From: Solitalea koreensis
Lineage (GTDB): Bacteria; Bacteroidota; Bacteroidia; Sphingobacteriales; Sphingobacteriaceae
Length of the DNA: 64,000 nt
Assembly: GCF_900182575.1 (NCBI RefSeq)
Contig: NZ_FXSZ01000002.1
Coordinates: 372,001-436,000 of the forward strand
Direction of reading: 5' to 3'
Of the stretch, positions 32,848-42,862 are shown in pieces (within the stretch, counting starts at the first letter, position 1; every line of letters begins with the position of its first letter). The position numbers were made by a program, and so were the translations under genes. Under the pieces are notes generated by a model that was not told the DNA's origin, ran no database searches, and was given only the letters and a program-made list of their open reading frames with translations.

Positions 32848-34686
32848 TTAATTAGCTAGCAAATCCGTTAATTTTCCATCAACTTTGTTATTACCGATTT
32901 CTGTTCCTATTAATCGATTAAAACTAATTGGCTTCTTATTGAAGTGAAATGCCGGATATTCTTTGTTCGTTGTGATTTTATTATCCTTAAACATTAGTCC
33001 ATTAACCGATTTCGCATAAAGAATTGGACGATCAAAGGTTTCAAACTTGTTATATTGTATCCGTATGCCAGAGTGAAAGTATTTCTTTTGGTTTTTCAAG
33101 TCTGGTATTTCTGGATAGATAGATATTACTGCATTGGTAAATTGGTACATGCTGGTTAATGCATTCACAAACCTATTATCTCTAATTTCGACATCTCTAC
33201 AAGCGCCCGTTTCGTACCAACCATTGCTATCTCCACATAATAAAATGGCACATCCAGAAGTGTGATCAAATAAATTACGAGCTACCAATACTGGTTTTGG
33301 CGTACTAAAAAGTGCACCTCTTGCTCTATTATTTCGAATTGTATTTCCCGTAAAAACCACCGAAGGTGTCCATGTTAAATTTTCGATTCCGATATCCAGT
33401 TTCGAGGGATCTATTTCAGCACTGAGTTCCTTTGTAAATTCAATCCTGAATTCTTTAATTGGATCATTTTCATTTGCTTGTATCGGAACAATGGAGGAAA
33501 TTCTATTTTTAGCATCCCACAACTCCATTGTCTTTGATTGAATAAACTGTACACTATCATTTTCATACCCCCAATCAAATCCATAACTCTGACTATGCAT
33601 ATATCTGCCGATCACTGTTTTGCTGTCAATTTTTTTTACCAATTTAAGATAAGTGCCATGTATGTTGATGGCATCATCCATCATCCCTTCATATAGTCCA
33701 TTTTTAGAAATGATTTCCCCTTTACAACCAGAAAAGTGTGTAGCATCGGCTTGGGTGGTAAAATACCGTGGATCATTTTTTCCTCTTAAACACACCCCAA
33801 AACCATCCATATAAATGTTTTCTGTTAACTGAGCCAATAATCCCATACCCTCGGCATAATGTACCTTTACATTTTTTAAGCTTATGTTTTTCCCTTTATG
33901 TGCAAATATGCCAGGAGCAGGGCGTGACCAGCTTCTCATGGCTATCACTGTACCTGGAATTAGATTATTGTTTTTCCAATGATACGATTTTATTTTACCC
34001 GGCGATATTTCTGTAACTCCTTTGGTTCCCACCCTAATATCTCCGCTGTTAAAAATGATATGTTTCGTTGCACTTTCAAATGCTATACCCGATGTGGGTT
34101 GCATTTGCCAGCCTTCTCCCGTATTATAAAATACGCTATCTTTAATCATGTATTTAACCCAAGGAGCTGTTTCAAAAACAATATGTCCATTAATGGTATC
34201 ATTTTCAATAACTTTTATCTGTGCAATTTGTGGACTTTCAAAATCGATACTTAAATTTTTTAGCTTTACGTTATTGCCCTCTACAAGTGCTATTGGAAGC
34301 ATCCGTCCATGAAACATTAAATCAGCACCATTACCTTCGACAGTTAAGTTTTTAAACTTTTCTAAAGCTATTCCAACAATTTTGGGATTATCTTGATCAT
34401 GATTAGAAATATAATACGTTCTAACTGCTGCACCAACGGGATAGAAATCGTACCTGCCTTTTTGAAATTTAATTACTACACTTTCATTATTAGCAGTTTG
34501 TGCTTTAATTTTTTTAAGTAGATCCCATAGTATCGGTGTACTGTTTTTTCCACTATTGGGTATAATGCCATAAGTGGCCAAGTTATATACTTTTGTTTGT
34601 GCCTTTAATGAAAAACTTAAACTAACACTTAATAAAGTGGTTAAGATTATTGCTTTGGAAAAATTGTATATGGTTGATAAATTCAT
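32848..34686 (-). CDS. GH110-like right-handed beta-helix enzyme (alpha-galactosidase type)
   Basis: The 612-residue secreted protein matches GH110 alpha-1,3-galactosidases in my reading: RYDFYPVGAAVRTYYISNHD (about 65-85), KNLTVEGNGADLMFHGRMLP (about 110-130) and NLSIDFESPQIAQIKV, then a long parallel beta-helix with DGFGVCLRGKNDPRYFTTQ, KGEIISKNGLYEGMMDDAIN (about 340-360) and a C-terminal RGALFSTPKPVLVARNLF. A signal peptide (about 1-28) is present. GH110 removes terminal alpha-galactose, including blood-group B-type residues. It is upstream of GH3 with a 56-base gap. Confidence 0.8.
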   Translation of the reverse strand: MNLSTIYNFSKAIILTTLLSVSLSFSLKAQTKVYNLATYGIIPNSGKNSTPILWDLLKKIKAQTANNESVVIKFQKGRYDFYPVGAAVRTYYISNHDQDNPKIVGIALEKFKNLTVEGNGADLMFHGRMLPIALVEGNNVKLKNLSIDFESPQIAQIKVIENDTINGHIVFETAPWVKYMIKDSVFYNTGEGWQMQPTSGIAFESATKHIIFNSGDIRVGTKGVTEISPGKIKSYHWKNNNLIPGTVIAMRSWSRPAPGIFAHKGKNISLKNVKVHYAEGMGLLAQLTENIYMDGFGVCLRGKNDPRYFTTQADATHFSGCKGEIISKNGLYEGMMDDAINIHGTYLKLVKKIDSKTVIGRYMHSQSYGFDWGYENDSVQFIQSKTMELWDAKNRISSIVPIQANENDPIKEFRIEFTKELSAEIDPSKLDIGIENLTWTPSVVFTGNTIRNNRARGALFSTPKPVLVARNLFDHTSGCAILLCGDSNGWYETGACRDVEIRDNRFVNALTSMYQFTNAVISIYPEIPDLKNQKKYFHSGIRIQYNKFETFDRPILYAKSVNGLMFKDNKITTNKEYPAFHFNKKPISFNRLIGTEIGNNKVDGKLTDLLAN

Positions 34687-34747
34687 TATAACAGCTATTC
34701 GATAATACTTAAATCAATGGAGCCACTTTGGCAATACAATTACCTTT

Positions 34748-37700
34748 TCAATACTCTTTTATTTCTAACCCTTTAACTACGGCTCCATTCATTGCTTGAC
34801 GCAGCCCTAGTGTGATAACATTCTTTTCATTTTTTCCAAAACGCAACCAACACTCGGGCAAATAAAATTCGCGCTGCGGACCAACTTCCCAATGTCTGCC
34901 AATATTATGACCATTTAAATACATGTAACCATTACCCGAAGCATTGATTAAAAGTTTCCAAGTGCTTGCTGGGTTTACATTTGCGGGTAACTCAAATTCT
35001 GCTCTGTACCAGGTTAATAAAGCGGTTTGTTTTTCTTTGGGTTGTATATTGTTTCCTTTTCGATCAATAGTGGAAGTGGTGTCCAATTCTACTTCATTCC
35101 ATTTACTGGCATTAAAATCAGGTTTAGTAAAACCATGCTCAATACCGGCCAAATTGGTTGCCAACTTCCAGGTAAGTGTTTTTTGTATTGATAAGATTGT
35201 ATCTGAAAGACCTGCAGTTTTAATACCACACAATTCTTCCATTGGATAATAACCGTGTTCATGGCCAATGTTTTCATACACCACAATAATTTCATTTTCG
35301 CCAGCATGCAATAATCCGGCGACATCGAAAATATTATCGTATTCATTGTCGTTTATTTTAGCAGCTGATTTTTTAAAATCCCGAGTTACCTCTGCCGCAT
35401 ATTTACCTGTTGGATACAAACGGGTTCCCAATTTTCCGTTTACCTGCACATTGATGATATCGCGTGAAAATGTATTGAATAATAATTTAGAAAACTGACC
35501 GGCTTCTTTTGCTGTCAATGAATCTTGCGAACGATAAAGCACATAACGAATGTCATTTATGCCTAACTCAGGTAAAGAAACCATTGGTTTTATTGTTTTC
35601 CAATTTGCATCGAAGTTTTCGTTAAAAGCCAATACTTTTTTAATACGAACAGCTGTTGAAGGTGCTGTTTTTTCCTTTTTCTCATCTTCCTGTCTGCTCC
35701 ACCATAAACCTTTATCAGCTTTAGCTTTTGCCGGAATAATCAACACCTTGGTTTCCATAGAATCCAATTCATAATTTAATTCAAAAGATGGTTGCCCGGC
35801 CAATTCATTATTGTCCTTAGCATCAGCAGTTATCAAAACCTTCTTTTCGTTTTGATCAACATTGTACATCGGCTTTGCCAGAGCAGCATCCACACCCGGT
35901 TTAACGAGTGTAATTCCTCCAATTTTCTTTTTCGCTGAACTGTTATGAATAAAAACAAATTTGGTTCCATCATCTGCAATTCGCACACCGCCTACCAATT
36001 CGGCAGGAGCATTTTCGAAAGTACAAATACCGCCCTTAGAATGAATTAATTGTTGCTGGTATTTCTTAATAAATTCTCCAATGTTACGAGCGGCAAAATA
36101 TTTTTTGGATAACGAACCATCTTCTCGGATAGCCGCATTATAGTCGTAAGATGTTGTTTGGCCTCTTGCGCCCCAACCGTCGAAATGAGTTCCGCCGTAA
36201 AACATATAATAATTGATACCTGTGGCTCCACCTAAAATAGACATCAAGCCAATGGCATAAAAGTGCTTATCGTCAGAATAATTATCTTCGGCTAAGCGTC
36301 CGGCTTGGGTAGAAAACCAGCCGCCCTGCAACTCCGTAACAAAGCCTGGTGCGTTGGGTTGCTTACGCTTTAAGTTGCTCATCCGTTTGGCGCAGCTAAT
36401 GGCATCATTTAAGCCCACATAATAATTATCGCAATCGAAAACCTGCGAGAGTACACTATCCTTGCTCCCTCTAGTCTGCGAAGTAAGGCAAGTAAATATA
36501 GGTACGTTTACACCCACGTTTTTAAGAGCACTATATAAGGATTTTAAAATCCCAGGCTTGTCTTTACTGTCATGGCTGTCGAATTCATTTTCTATTTGAA
36601 CCATAATAACCCCTTTTTCGCCTTTGGTTTTTTGGGTAATTTGTTCTTCGGCAATAAAAGTTCCAAAGGCTTTGTACCAATGCGCAGCCCATTTTAAATA
36701 GTCTGGATTATTGCTTCTCAGCCAAAATTCATCACGATTATTGGGTTTAAATTTTGCCAACCAACGCGGAAAGCCGCCGCCTGCCCATTCAGCACAAATA
36801 AACGGCCCCGGACGAACAATGGTGTAAAATCCAAATTCGGTTTGTGCCATTTGTAACCATTCCTGCAATTCAGAAAAATCTACTTGAGTATAGTCGTTAA
36901 TATTTTTTGGCATATTGCGTTCGTGCCAATTCCAAGGTGCATAGGTTTCTACTGTGTTGAAACCAGCGGCTTTTATTTTCTTAAACCGGTCTCGCCATAA
37001 CTCTTTTGGGCATCTGAAATAATGAAAAGCCGCACTATACACAAAGGTTTCTTTGCCATCAATATTAAGGCTGTTGCCATTGTACGTTATCTTTTGATTG
37101 TTCGGGATACTGTTTTCTCCTTTGTACCGGAACCAGTTAAAATCGGCATAGCCGCCAAGGCCTTCTTTTTTAGTGCTGAAATTCAATAAGGCAAACCGGT
37201 TGGCTGTCCAGTTATAACCATTAGCCATGGCAAGTTGATTGCCCAATGGGATAAATTTATTTCCGTCTACACTATACGAAAACCAAGCTTTAAAATTGAT
37301 ATGTGTGGTGTTTGCCTTTATCCAAATTTTATTAGGCGTAAAATTCTTTATACTGTCGATTACCTTGCCATCGTTTACCATCAGTAAGGTTTTTTTATCT
37401 CCCTCTTTCCGTACACCGATATACGCATGAGGCAATTGAAAAATGCCGAAACCAGCAATATCACCATCTTTTAGTCCCGATGTTTCCATCTCCACCATTC
37501 CTTCTGAGGCTGGCCCTTGTACCCGTTGGGTAAGCGTATTGCGTGCCATTGTTAAATCAGTAGCTAACGAAGCATGCAAACGCATATATCCTTTCCGTTC
37601 TGTTAACGACCATTTTTCATTATCCGGATTATGATTCCATTGCCATTGCAAACCCAATGTCGAAGCCTTAAACTCATCGGATGTTGCAGGAACTTTTATC

Positions 37701-38686
37701 GGATATGTTTTACCCACGTTTGGTTTTTTGTGGGCTACTACTCCTTTACCATCTACACCCAACATCGGCCAGCCATCTACCCAAGTAACGGGTTGCAAAG
37801 TTGGCGTACGACCTATTGGCCCACGATCCTGCATAATGATAAACCACCATGAGCCATCTTTGAGCTGTACCATTCCTCCTTGGTGTAAGAAATTACCGGG
37901 ATAATTACTGTCATCATGGATAACTATCTTCGATTCGTAAGGTCCATAAACATTATCCGACCGCAAACAAACCTGCCGGCCTTTTGTACCACCGGTAGTA
38001 CTTAAAATATAATATTTTCCATTGAATTTGTACATGTGAGATCCTTCCAAATAAGGGTAATCACGATTATTATAGATTTCCTTCTCAGGTGTTTTTACCG
38101 ATAAAGCATCCCCATTTAATTCGGTTATAAATAGCTTTGTTTGCCCATGCGCCACATATACTTTTCCGTTATCATCGAAAAACAATCCCGGATCATACAT
38201 ATACTCAGGAAAAATAGTTCTCTTCCAAGGGCCTTTGATATCTTTTGCGGTACAAATAGAAAAATGGCCCTCTTTAGTCCCCTGCCCGTAAGGTGTACAA
38301 AAGCCTACATAAAACAATCCGTTATGGTGCCTGATGGTTGATGCCCAAGAACCATTACGATACAATGAGCCCCCTTCCAGGTTATAGCGTGGGTCTTCAT
38401 CGTATTTATCTACTGCGTAACCAGCCATTTGCCAATTCACCAAATCTTTAGAATGTAAAATGGGACAGCCGGGAACATATTGCATACTGGTGGAAACGAA
38501 ATAAAAATCATCGCCAACCCTTATAAAATCCGGATCAGCCCAATCGCCCCAGAGTAGGGGATTTTTATAGGTTCCGTCGCTATTATCGGATGTCCATATT
38601 TTTGTTGTTGTTTGTGTTTGTGCTGTAAGCAAGGTACTTTGCGCACAAAAAGCAAAGAGCAATAAGAAAATCGTTTTTTTAATCAT
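34748..38686 (-). CDS. Fusion of GH43 and GH35 domains
   Basis: The 1312-residue protein joins two catalytic units. After a signal peptide, a GH43 five-blade propeller carries its catalytic Asp in WADPDFIRVGDD (about residue 50), the pKa-tuning Asp in YDPGLFFDDNG (about 165) and the Glu in YLEGSHMYKFNG (about 212); a beta-sandwich follows to about 500. From about 525 a GH35 beta-galactosidase starts (YSAAFHYFRCPKELW) with acid/base Glu in VQIENEFDS (about 698) and nucleophile Glu in FVTELQGGW (about 784). The rest is GH35 beta-jelly-roll. GH43 suggests arabinosidase or xylosidase, GH35 beta-galactosidase; both would act on arabinogalactan-like chains. The start overlaps the end of the upstream pseudogene. 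Confidence 0.93.
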   Translation of the reverse strand: MIKKTIFLLLFAFCAQSTLLTAQTQTTTKIWTSDNSDGTYKNPLLWGDWADPDFIRVGDDFYFVSTSMQYVPGCPILHSKDLVNWQMAGYAVDKYDEDPRYNLEGGSLYRNGSWASTIRHHNGLFYVGFCTPYGQGTKEGHFSICTAKDIKGPWKRTIFPEYMYDPGLFFDDNGKVYVAHGQTKLFITELNGDALSVKTPEKEIYNNRDYPYLEGSHMYKFNGKYYILSTTGGTKGRQVCLRSDNVYGPYESKIVIHDDSNYPGNFLHQGGMVQLKDGSWWFIIMQDRGPIGRTPTLQPVTWVDGWPMLGVDGKGVVAHKKPNVGKTYPIKVPATSDEFKASTLGLQWQWNHNPDNEKWSLTERKGYMRLHASLATDLTMARNTLTQRVQGPASEGMVEMETSGLKDGDIAGFGIFQLPHAYIGVRKEGDKKTLLMVNDGKVIDSIKNFTPNKIWIKANTTHINFKAWFSYSVDGNKFIPLGNQLAMANGYNWTANRFALLNFSTKKEGLGGYADFNWFRYKGENSIPNNQKITYNGNSLNIDGKETFVYSAAFHYFRCPKELWRDRFKKIKAAGFNTVETYAPWNWHERNMPKNINDYTQVDFSELQEWLQMAQTEFGFYTIVRPGPFICAEWAGGGFPRWLAKFKPNNRDEFWLRSNNPDYLKWAAHWYKAFGTFIAEEQITQKTKGEKGVIMVQIENEFDSHDSKDKPGILKSLYSALKNVGVNVPIFTCLTSQTRGSKDSVLSQVFDCDNYYVGLNDAISCAKRMSNLKRKQPNAPGFVTELQGGWFSTQAGRLAEDNYSDDKHFYAIGLMSILGGATGINYYMFYGGTHFDGWGARGQTTSYDYNAAIREDGSLSKKYFAARNIGEFIKKYQQQLIHSKGGICTFENAPAELVGGVRIADDGTKFVFIHNSSAKKKIGGITLVKPGVDAALAKPMYNVDQNEKKVLITADAKDNNELAGQPSFELNYELDSMETKVLIIPAKAKADKGLWWSRQEDEKKEKTAPSTAVRIKKVLAFNENFDANWKTIKPMVSLPELGINDIRYVLYRSQDSLTAKEAGQFSKLLFNTFSRDIINVQVNGKLGTRLYPTGKYAAEVTRDFKKSAAKINDNEYDNIFDVAGLLHAGENEIIVVYENIGHEHGYYPMEELCGIKTAGLSDTILSIQKTLTWKLATNLAGIEHGFTKPDFNASKWNEVELDTTSTIDRKGNNIQPKEKQTALLTWYRAEFELPANVNPASTWKLLINASGNGYMYLNGHNIGRHWEVGPQREFYLPECWLRFGKNEKNVITLGLRQAMNGAVVKGLEIKEY

Positions 38687-39393
38687 ACATTTTTAGTAAA
38701 AGGAGTATTCGAAATAATTTCTTCCTGATGGCTTTTGATGGTTTTGCATCCATCAAGTTCACATTGCCTTCCATTTGCACGGCTAATAATGATTTGTTGT
38801 AGGAGACAAGTCTGTTCGTCCCAAAAGAATAGTGTTGTAAAAGCGTCGCCAGAAGGGTTAATGTGAAAACCTGCAATAGCCGTTGAGTGCGGTTTCAGAA
38901 AAGGTGTTGGGCGTGGATCAGCATCATTTGTTTCCCAAAGTTTCCATGCAATAAGATTGTGTAGAAACGCTACCTGCGACAACCTCACCTGAGAAAGAAA
39001 AAGATTATTGCCAACCATAACAGGCCCGTGGTTCACTTCCAAAGAAAAATCCTGCACCCTATTATCGTGCAAAAAGTTTTTTGTTACAGAGCCCTTCACT
39101 TCAAATTTTTCACCCTTGGCCGCCCCGTACCAAATTCGTTCTTTCTCGGAGTTGCCACAACGAAGCGGAGCAACCTGCCCTCTATAAACACCGGCATGCA
39201 CAATGATAACATCTCGCATGGCCTTTTTTGCTGCAGCCGAAATTGTTTTAAATGGTTTTGAGATGCTGCCGTTATTGTTATTGCTACCATTAACTGCAAC
39301 ATGATATTCTTTTGAAACTAGCTTTCCTTTCTGTGCAAAGAGAGTTAGAATTAAAAGGACACATTGTAGAGAGAGAAAGATTCTCTTTAGCAT
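38679..39393 (-). pseudogene. Broken right-handed beta-helix (GH141/GH120-like) gene with deletion and frameshift
   Basis: The ATG at 39393 opens a signal peptide and the start typical of beta-helix glycoside hydrolases (EYHVAVNGSNNNNGS, SKPFKTISAAAKKA, VIIVHAGVYRGQV). After about 90 residues the protein jumps to a mid-region block (NHGPVMVGNNLFLSQVRLS, then LKPHSTAIAGFH), showing a large internal deletion. A frameshift follows near 38830: the +1 frame continues as SYNKSLLAVQMEGNVNL and ends at the GH43-GH35 start. A normal member is about 600 residues. So two kinds of damage are visible. Confidence 0.8.
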
Positions 39394-39403
39394 AATATGT
39401 TTT

Positions 39404-42400
39404 TTATACTTTAATCATTTGAATTACAATTCTGGTATCACTTTTCACAGGCAATGATTGCGTGTTGATCGTTATCACACCTGATTTATCCTTTGCATCA
39501 AAAGTCCAGCTAGAACAGATTTTGCCATTTACCAACACCGCTACCGGTTTTTTATTACTGTGAACAAACAAAGAGTAAGCCCTTTGTTGTAACATGCCCT
39601 TGTAATTTCCTTTTATGGCAGCAATGTTCACGGTAAGTCCAGTTGCCTTTTGCTCTGCGGAAATAGGTGTAGTTGCATATATGCCTTTACGATGCTCTCT
39701 AGTTACCCCGTCGTCTTCATATAATTCGTAAGAACTTGCTCCATCGGAATAAATATCGAGAGATAAAGTATCCAATGGTTTTTCGCCATCATAATTCATT
39801 TGAGGATACATTGGAATGATGGAGCCCGATTTTACAAATAAGGGAAGTTTCTCCAAGGGGGCATGATAGCCATTCAGCCATTGTTTTCCTTGATATAGTT
39901 TTCCATCCCAGTAATCGATCCATTTCCCTTCGGGCAAGTAAATGCTGTCGCGGATGGAGGTGTCTTTATACACCGGAGCCACCAAGAAGGATTTACCCAA
40001 TAAATATTCATACTGTGTTGCTTTCCCCATAGTCACCGGGTCATTTGGATACTCGAGCATCAATCCTCTTACTGCAGGCGTTCCCGTTTGATAGGATTCA
40101 TGCATAAGTGTATACATATAGGGAGTAAGACGCATTTTCAGTTGCAGGTATTTTCTATTGATAGAAGTGTAAGGTTCGCCATAGACCCACGGTTGCTTAT
40201 CTTTTTTAGCCCAACCACTCATAACCATAAACACCGGTGTAAAACATTTCCATTGCAGGTCTCTTACATACGTTTTTGCACTGCCACCGAAAATACCATC
40301 TACATCGCCGGTTGCACAGTTCTGTGCAGATAACCCTGAACCAATCAGTGTGGGAATATGAAAGCGGATATATTCCCAGTTACCCTTTTGATCGCCGGAC
40401 CAAACCACACTGTAACGATGGGTACCTGCCCAACCCATCACACTCCATACAAAACCACGGGCATCACTATTTTTTTCTATGCCTTCGTAGGCAGCCCTGC
40501 ACCCGTCGAGCGCATATTTATACCCAGGGCCCACCCATGCCACATCGAGCTTGCATATTCTTGTTCCATAGGTTCCCACTTCGGTTGCTATTTTTTCAAC
40601 ACCGTTTTCAGTCCACAAACCAGTATAGAAACCACGTTTATGTAATTCTGTAACTGTGGAATCCAACTTAGTATAACCGCAACCGTAACCATCGTTAGGA
40701 AGAATCCAACCTCTTGGCATATCATGTTTGATGTACTCATCTGCTATTTTGGAGATGACATCAGGTGTGGTTCCTTTTTTATTGTAACAGTTCGCGTCGC
40801 CCATACTCAGTTGCCATCTTGCCGGCATAAACGGGCGTCCTGTTACAGAAGTGTATTCATCCAATATCTTTTTCAGATTGTCACCTACAAAATAATAACA
40901 GTCAAAACGGTTTTCATTGTGAGTTAGGGTCATGTATTTGGTAAAATCATACACCCCGGCATCGAATGTGTTGCGTAGAGCGCCATATCCACGGCTACTC
41001 ATATAAAAAGGAGCCGGGTTGGCTCGACCGCCATTATCCCATCCACCGCCTTTTTCGATCAGTATCAATGAGTCTTTATGAGAAAAATATCCATTCTGCA
41101 TTCCTCCTCCATAAAAATATTCATCCTGATGATAATTTAGCTGCTGAACAGTTTTTGCTCCGAAGGTGAGTGGTGATTTTTCTGTCCATATATTTTTCCC
41201 TTTGTTGTCGGATAAGGAAAACAGAATGGGCGATTTTTGGATCTGCAGTTTACAAGCGGTCGAACTGATGAAAATGTTTTTTGCATCCTCCGTTATTTTC
41301 AGAGAAGGATTGTACACTTTCTGGTCGATTATTATATCTGATCCTGCAGGATCACTGAATTCACCATCGGGTGTAAGCCAGATGCGGAAAATATCATTTT
41401 TATAAAATAACACTTTCAATTTGGTGGAACCGCTCTGCAATTCAATACCGTTGGTTAATTTACTCCATCGCTCCAATTTTCCTAATACGGATGCTTTTGA
41501 GCTGACGGTTTGCCGGATTGTATTGTTAGACGGATTTTCATCACCGGACAATTTCACATCGAAGGATAATTTGTGTACCGGTGATTTTGAAAGATCAATA
41601 TCAGTAAAGGCAATATCTCTTTCTTCACCACTTGCCATTATTTTTGCAGCAGCATCTATTTCTTTTGTTGCAATCAATTTATCGCTATTCCATGCCGTTA
41701 CAATAAACTTCTCCGCAACAGCATCCGTTCCATTATTGCGGATTCGGATTTGCAATTCATCATGACGGGAGAATTGATTTCCTGACTCAGAAGGAGAAAT
41801 CAAACGGACCACCCCAATATCTTTTTTATCGGCTTCACACAATTCAATATCATCAACCATCCAATACCAGGCTTGCAGCCCTTTCCAGTAAAAACGAAGA
41901 AAAACTTTTGGCTGACCGGCTGCCCACCTGCTGATATTGATCTCCTCTTTTAACGGAGTGAACATATCAGTGGCGCTTTTTACTTCGTGCCGCATATCCC
42001 ACTGCTGCCAGTGAATACTGTCTGTACTCACACCCAGCATCAATCCAGCCGTATTGTTTGGATGATAATCCCACCAGCGGAAGGTGTGTTGAAAGCGCAG
42101 TATGACGGATGATTTATCAGAACAATTAATAGGAGCAGATACCACGTATCCATCTGGGTATTTGTTTTTTTTCACCCAACCTTTATCAACATCTTCATCG
42201 GTAAAATAACCAGCCTGATATTGTAAATGATACCCGCGGCTTTTAGAGGCAATGGGTGGCGCCTGTTGCTGATATTGGTAAGACCCAGGATAAGGCTGGT
42301 TGGTAACGACCCATTGCGGATCCCAGTTACCCACTTTGGGTATGTACCAGCCCGCCGGCAATACCCCATCATTAAAACTCTCTTTATAAAATGGTTTCTT

Positions 42401-42502
42401 TTGATTTTGCTGCGCAAAAACTGAAACAGTAATAAACAAAAAGAAAATGGATTTGAAAACTATACGAAACATGGAATGAAGTTTAATCATAAAATTCTGC
42501 AC
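39404..42502 (-). CDS. Secreted GH31 enzyme with N-terminal jelly-roll domains
   Basis: The 1032-residue protein has a signal peptide (about 11-31) and, before the catalytic part, a MAM/lectin-like jelly-roll (about 45-225, GWYIPKVGNWDPQWVVTN, ending WYWMVDDIELCEAD) and a CARDB-like domain. The GH31 barrel carries the nucleophile Asp in RICKLDVAWVGPG (about 652) and the acid/base Asp in VVWSGDQKGNWEYI (about 702), followed by the usual C-terminal sheets (KLPLFVKSGSIIPMYPQM). GH31 includes alpha-glucosidases, alpha-xylosidases and alpha-galactosidases; substrate is unknown. Only 10 bases separate it from the pseudogene, so it was probably in one operon with it. Confidence 0.9.
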   Translation of the reverse strand: MQNFMIKLHSMFRIVFKSIFFLFITVSVFAQQNQKKPFYKESFNDGVLPAGWYIPKVGNWDPQWVVTNQPYPGSYQYQQQAPPIASKSRGYHLQYQAGYFTDEDVDKGWVKKNKYPDGYVVSAPINCSDKSSVILRFQHTFRWWDYHPNNTAGLMLGVSTDSIHWQQWDMRHEVKSATDMFTPLKEEINISRWAAGQPKVFLRFYWKGLQAWYWMVDDIELCEADKKDIGVVRLISPSESGNQFSRHDELQIRIRNNGTDAVAEKFIVTAWNSDKLIATKEIDAAAKIMASGEERDIAFTDIDLSKSPVHKLSFDVKLSGDENPSNNTIRQTVSSKASVLGKLERWSKLTNGIELQSGSTKLKVLFYKNDIFRIWLTPDGEFSDPAGSDIIIDQKVYNPSLKITEDAKNIFISSTACKLQIQKSPILFSLSDNKGKNIWTEKSPLTFGAKTVQQLNYHQDEYFYGGGMQNGYFSHKDSLILIEKGGGWDNGGRANPAPFYMSSRGYGALRNTFDAGVYDFTKYMTLTHNENRFDCYYFVGDNLKKILDEYTSVTGRPFMPARWQLSMGDANCYNKKGTTPDVISKIADEYIKHDMPRGWILPNDGYGCGYTKLDSTVTELHKRGFYTGLWTENGVEKIATEVGTYGTRICKLDVAWVGPGYKYALDGCRAAYEGIEKNSDARGFVWSVMGWAGTHRYSVVWSGDQKGNWEYIRFHIPTLIGSGLSAQNCATGDVDGIFGGSAKTYVRDLQWKCFTPVFMVMSGWAKKDKQPWVYGEPYTSINRKYLQLKMRLTPYMYTLMHESYQTGTPAVRGLMLEYPNDPVTMGKATQYEYLLGKSFLVAPVYKDTSIRDSIYLPEGKWIDYWDGKLYQGKQWLNGYHAPLEKLPLFVKSGSIIPMYPQMNYDGEKPLDTLSLDIYSDGASSYELYEDDGVTREHRKGIYATTPISAEQKATGLTVNIAAIKGNYKGMLQQRAYSLFVHSNKKPVAVLVNGKICSSWTFDAKDKSGVITINTQSLPVKSDTRIVIQMIKV

Positions 42503-42572
42503 GGGGCATGGATAATTAAATTGTCTTAATTAATTTAGGAAGTCTACAATATTTAAAAACACCATTTAACAA

Positions 42573-42763
42573 TCAGAATTCATCCATTTGACCATTATTA
42601 CTGTCCATTTTTTCTGACTGAATATAGATGTTACCGGGTTTATTGTTGTTCGTTTTTATTATAAATGACTTGCCCTGATAATAACGTTCGTCTAACTGAA
42701 CCAGAAACAAACAAAAAAAAGGAGTATCACAGAAACCTCTTTTCTGAAATTTACTTTCTTCAT
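42573..42763 (-). pseudogene. Secreted enzyme remnant: signal peptide joined to a GH92-like tail
   Basis: An ATG at 42763 starts MKKVNFRKEVSVILLFF, a signal peptide, and then stops in frame. If one more T is allowed in an 8-T run, the frame continues through QLDERYYQGKSFIIKTNNN and KPGNIYIQSEKMD to a TGA at 42573. This tail matches the ending style of GH92 alpha-mannosidases (NxxN-YIQS). So the middle of a large gene is lost and a homopolymer frameshift remains. The family assignment is tentative. The rest of the 360-base gap shows nothing. Confidence 0.55.
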
Positions 42764-42862
42764 ACTATAATCTTCTAATACAGCCTAAGATGTTTCAATA
42801 AGCTTTAAGCTTTTGATTTCTTGCCCATGAGTTTATCCCTGTTTCATTTGACATGGTCTTGA

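Noticed and set aside
38679..38876. Separate small gene with its own Met
   Set aside because: Its residues (YNKSLLAVQMEGNV) continue the beta-helix protein in a shifted frame, so it is part of the pseudogene.
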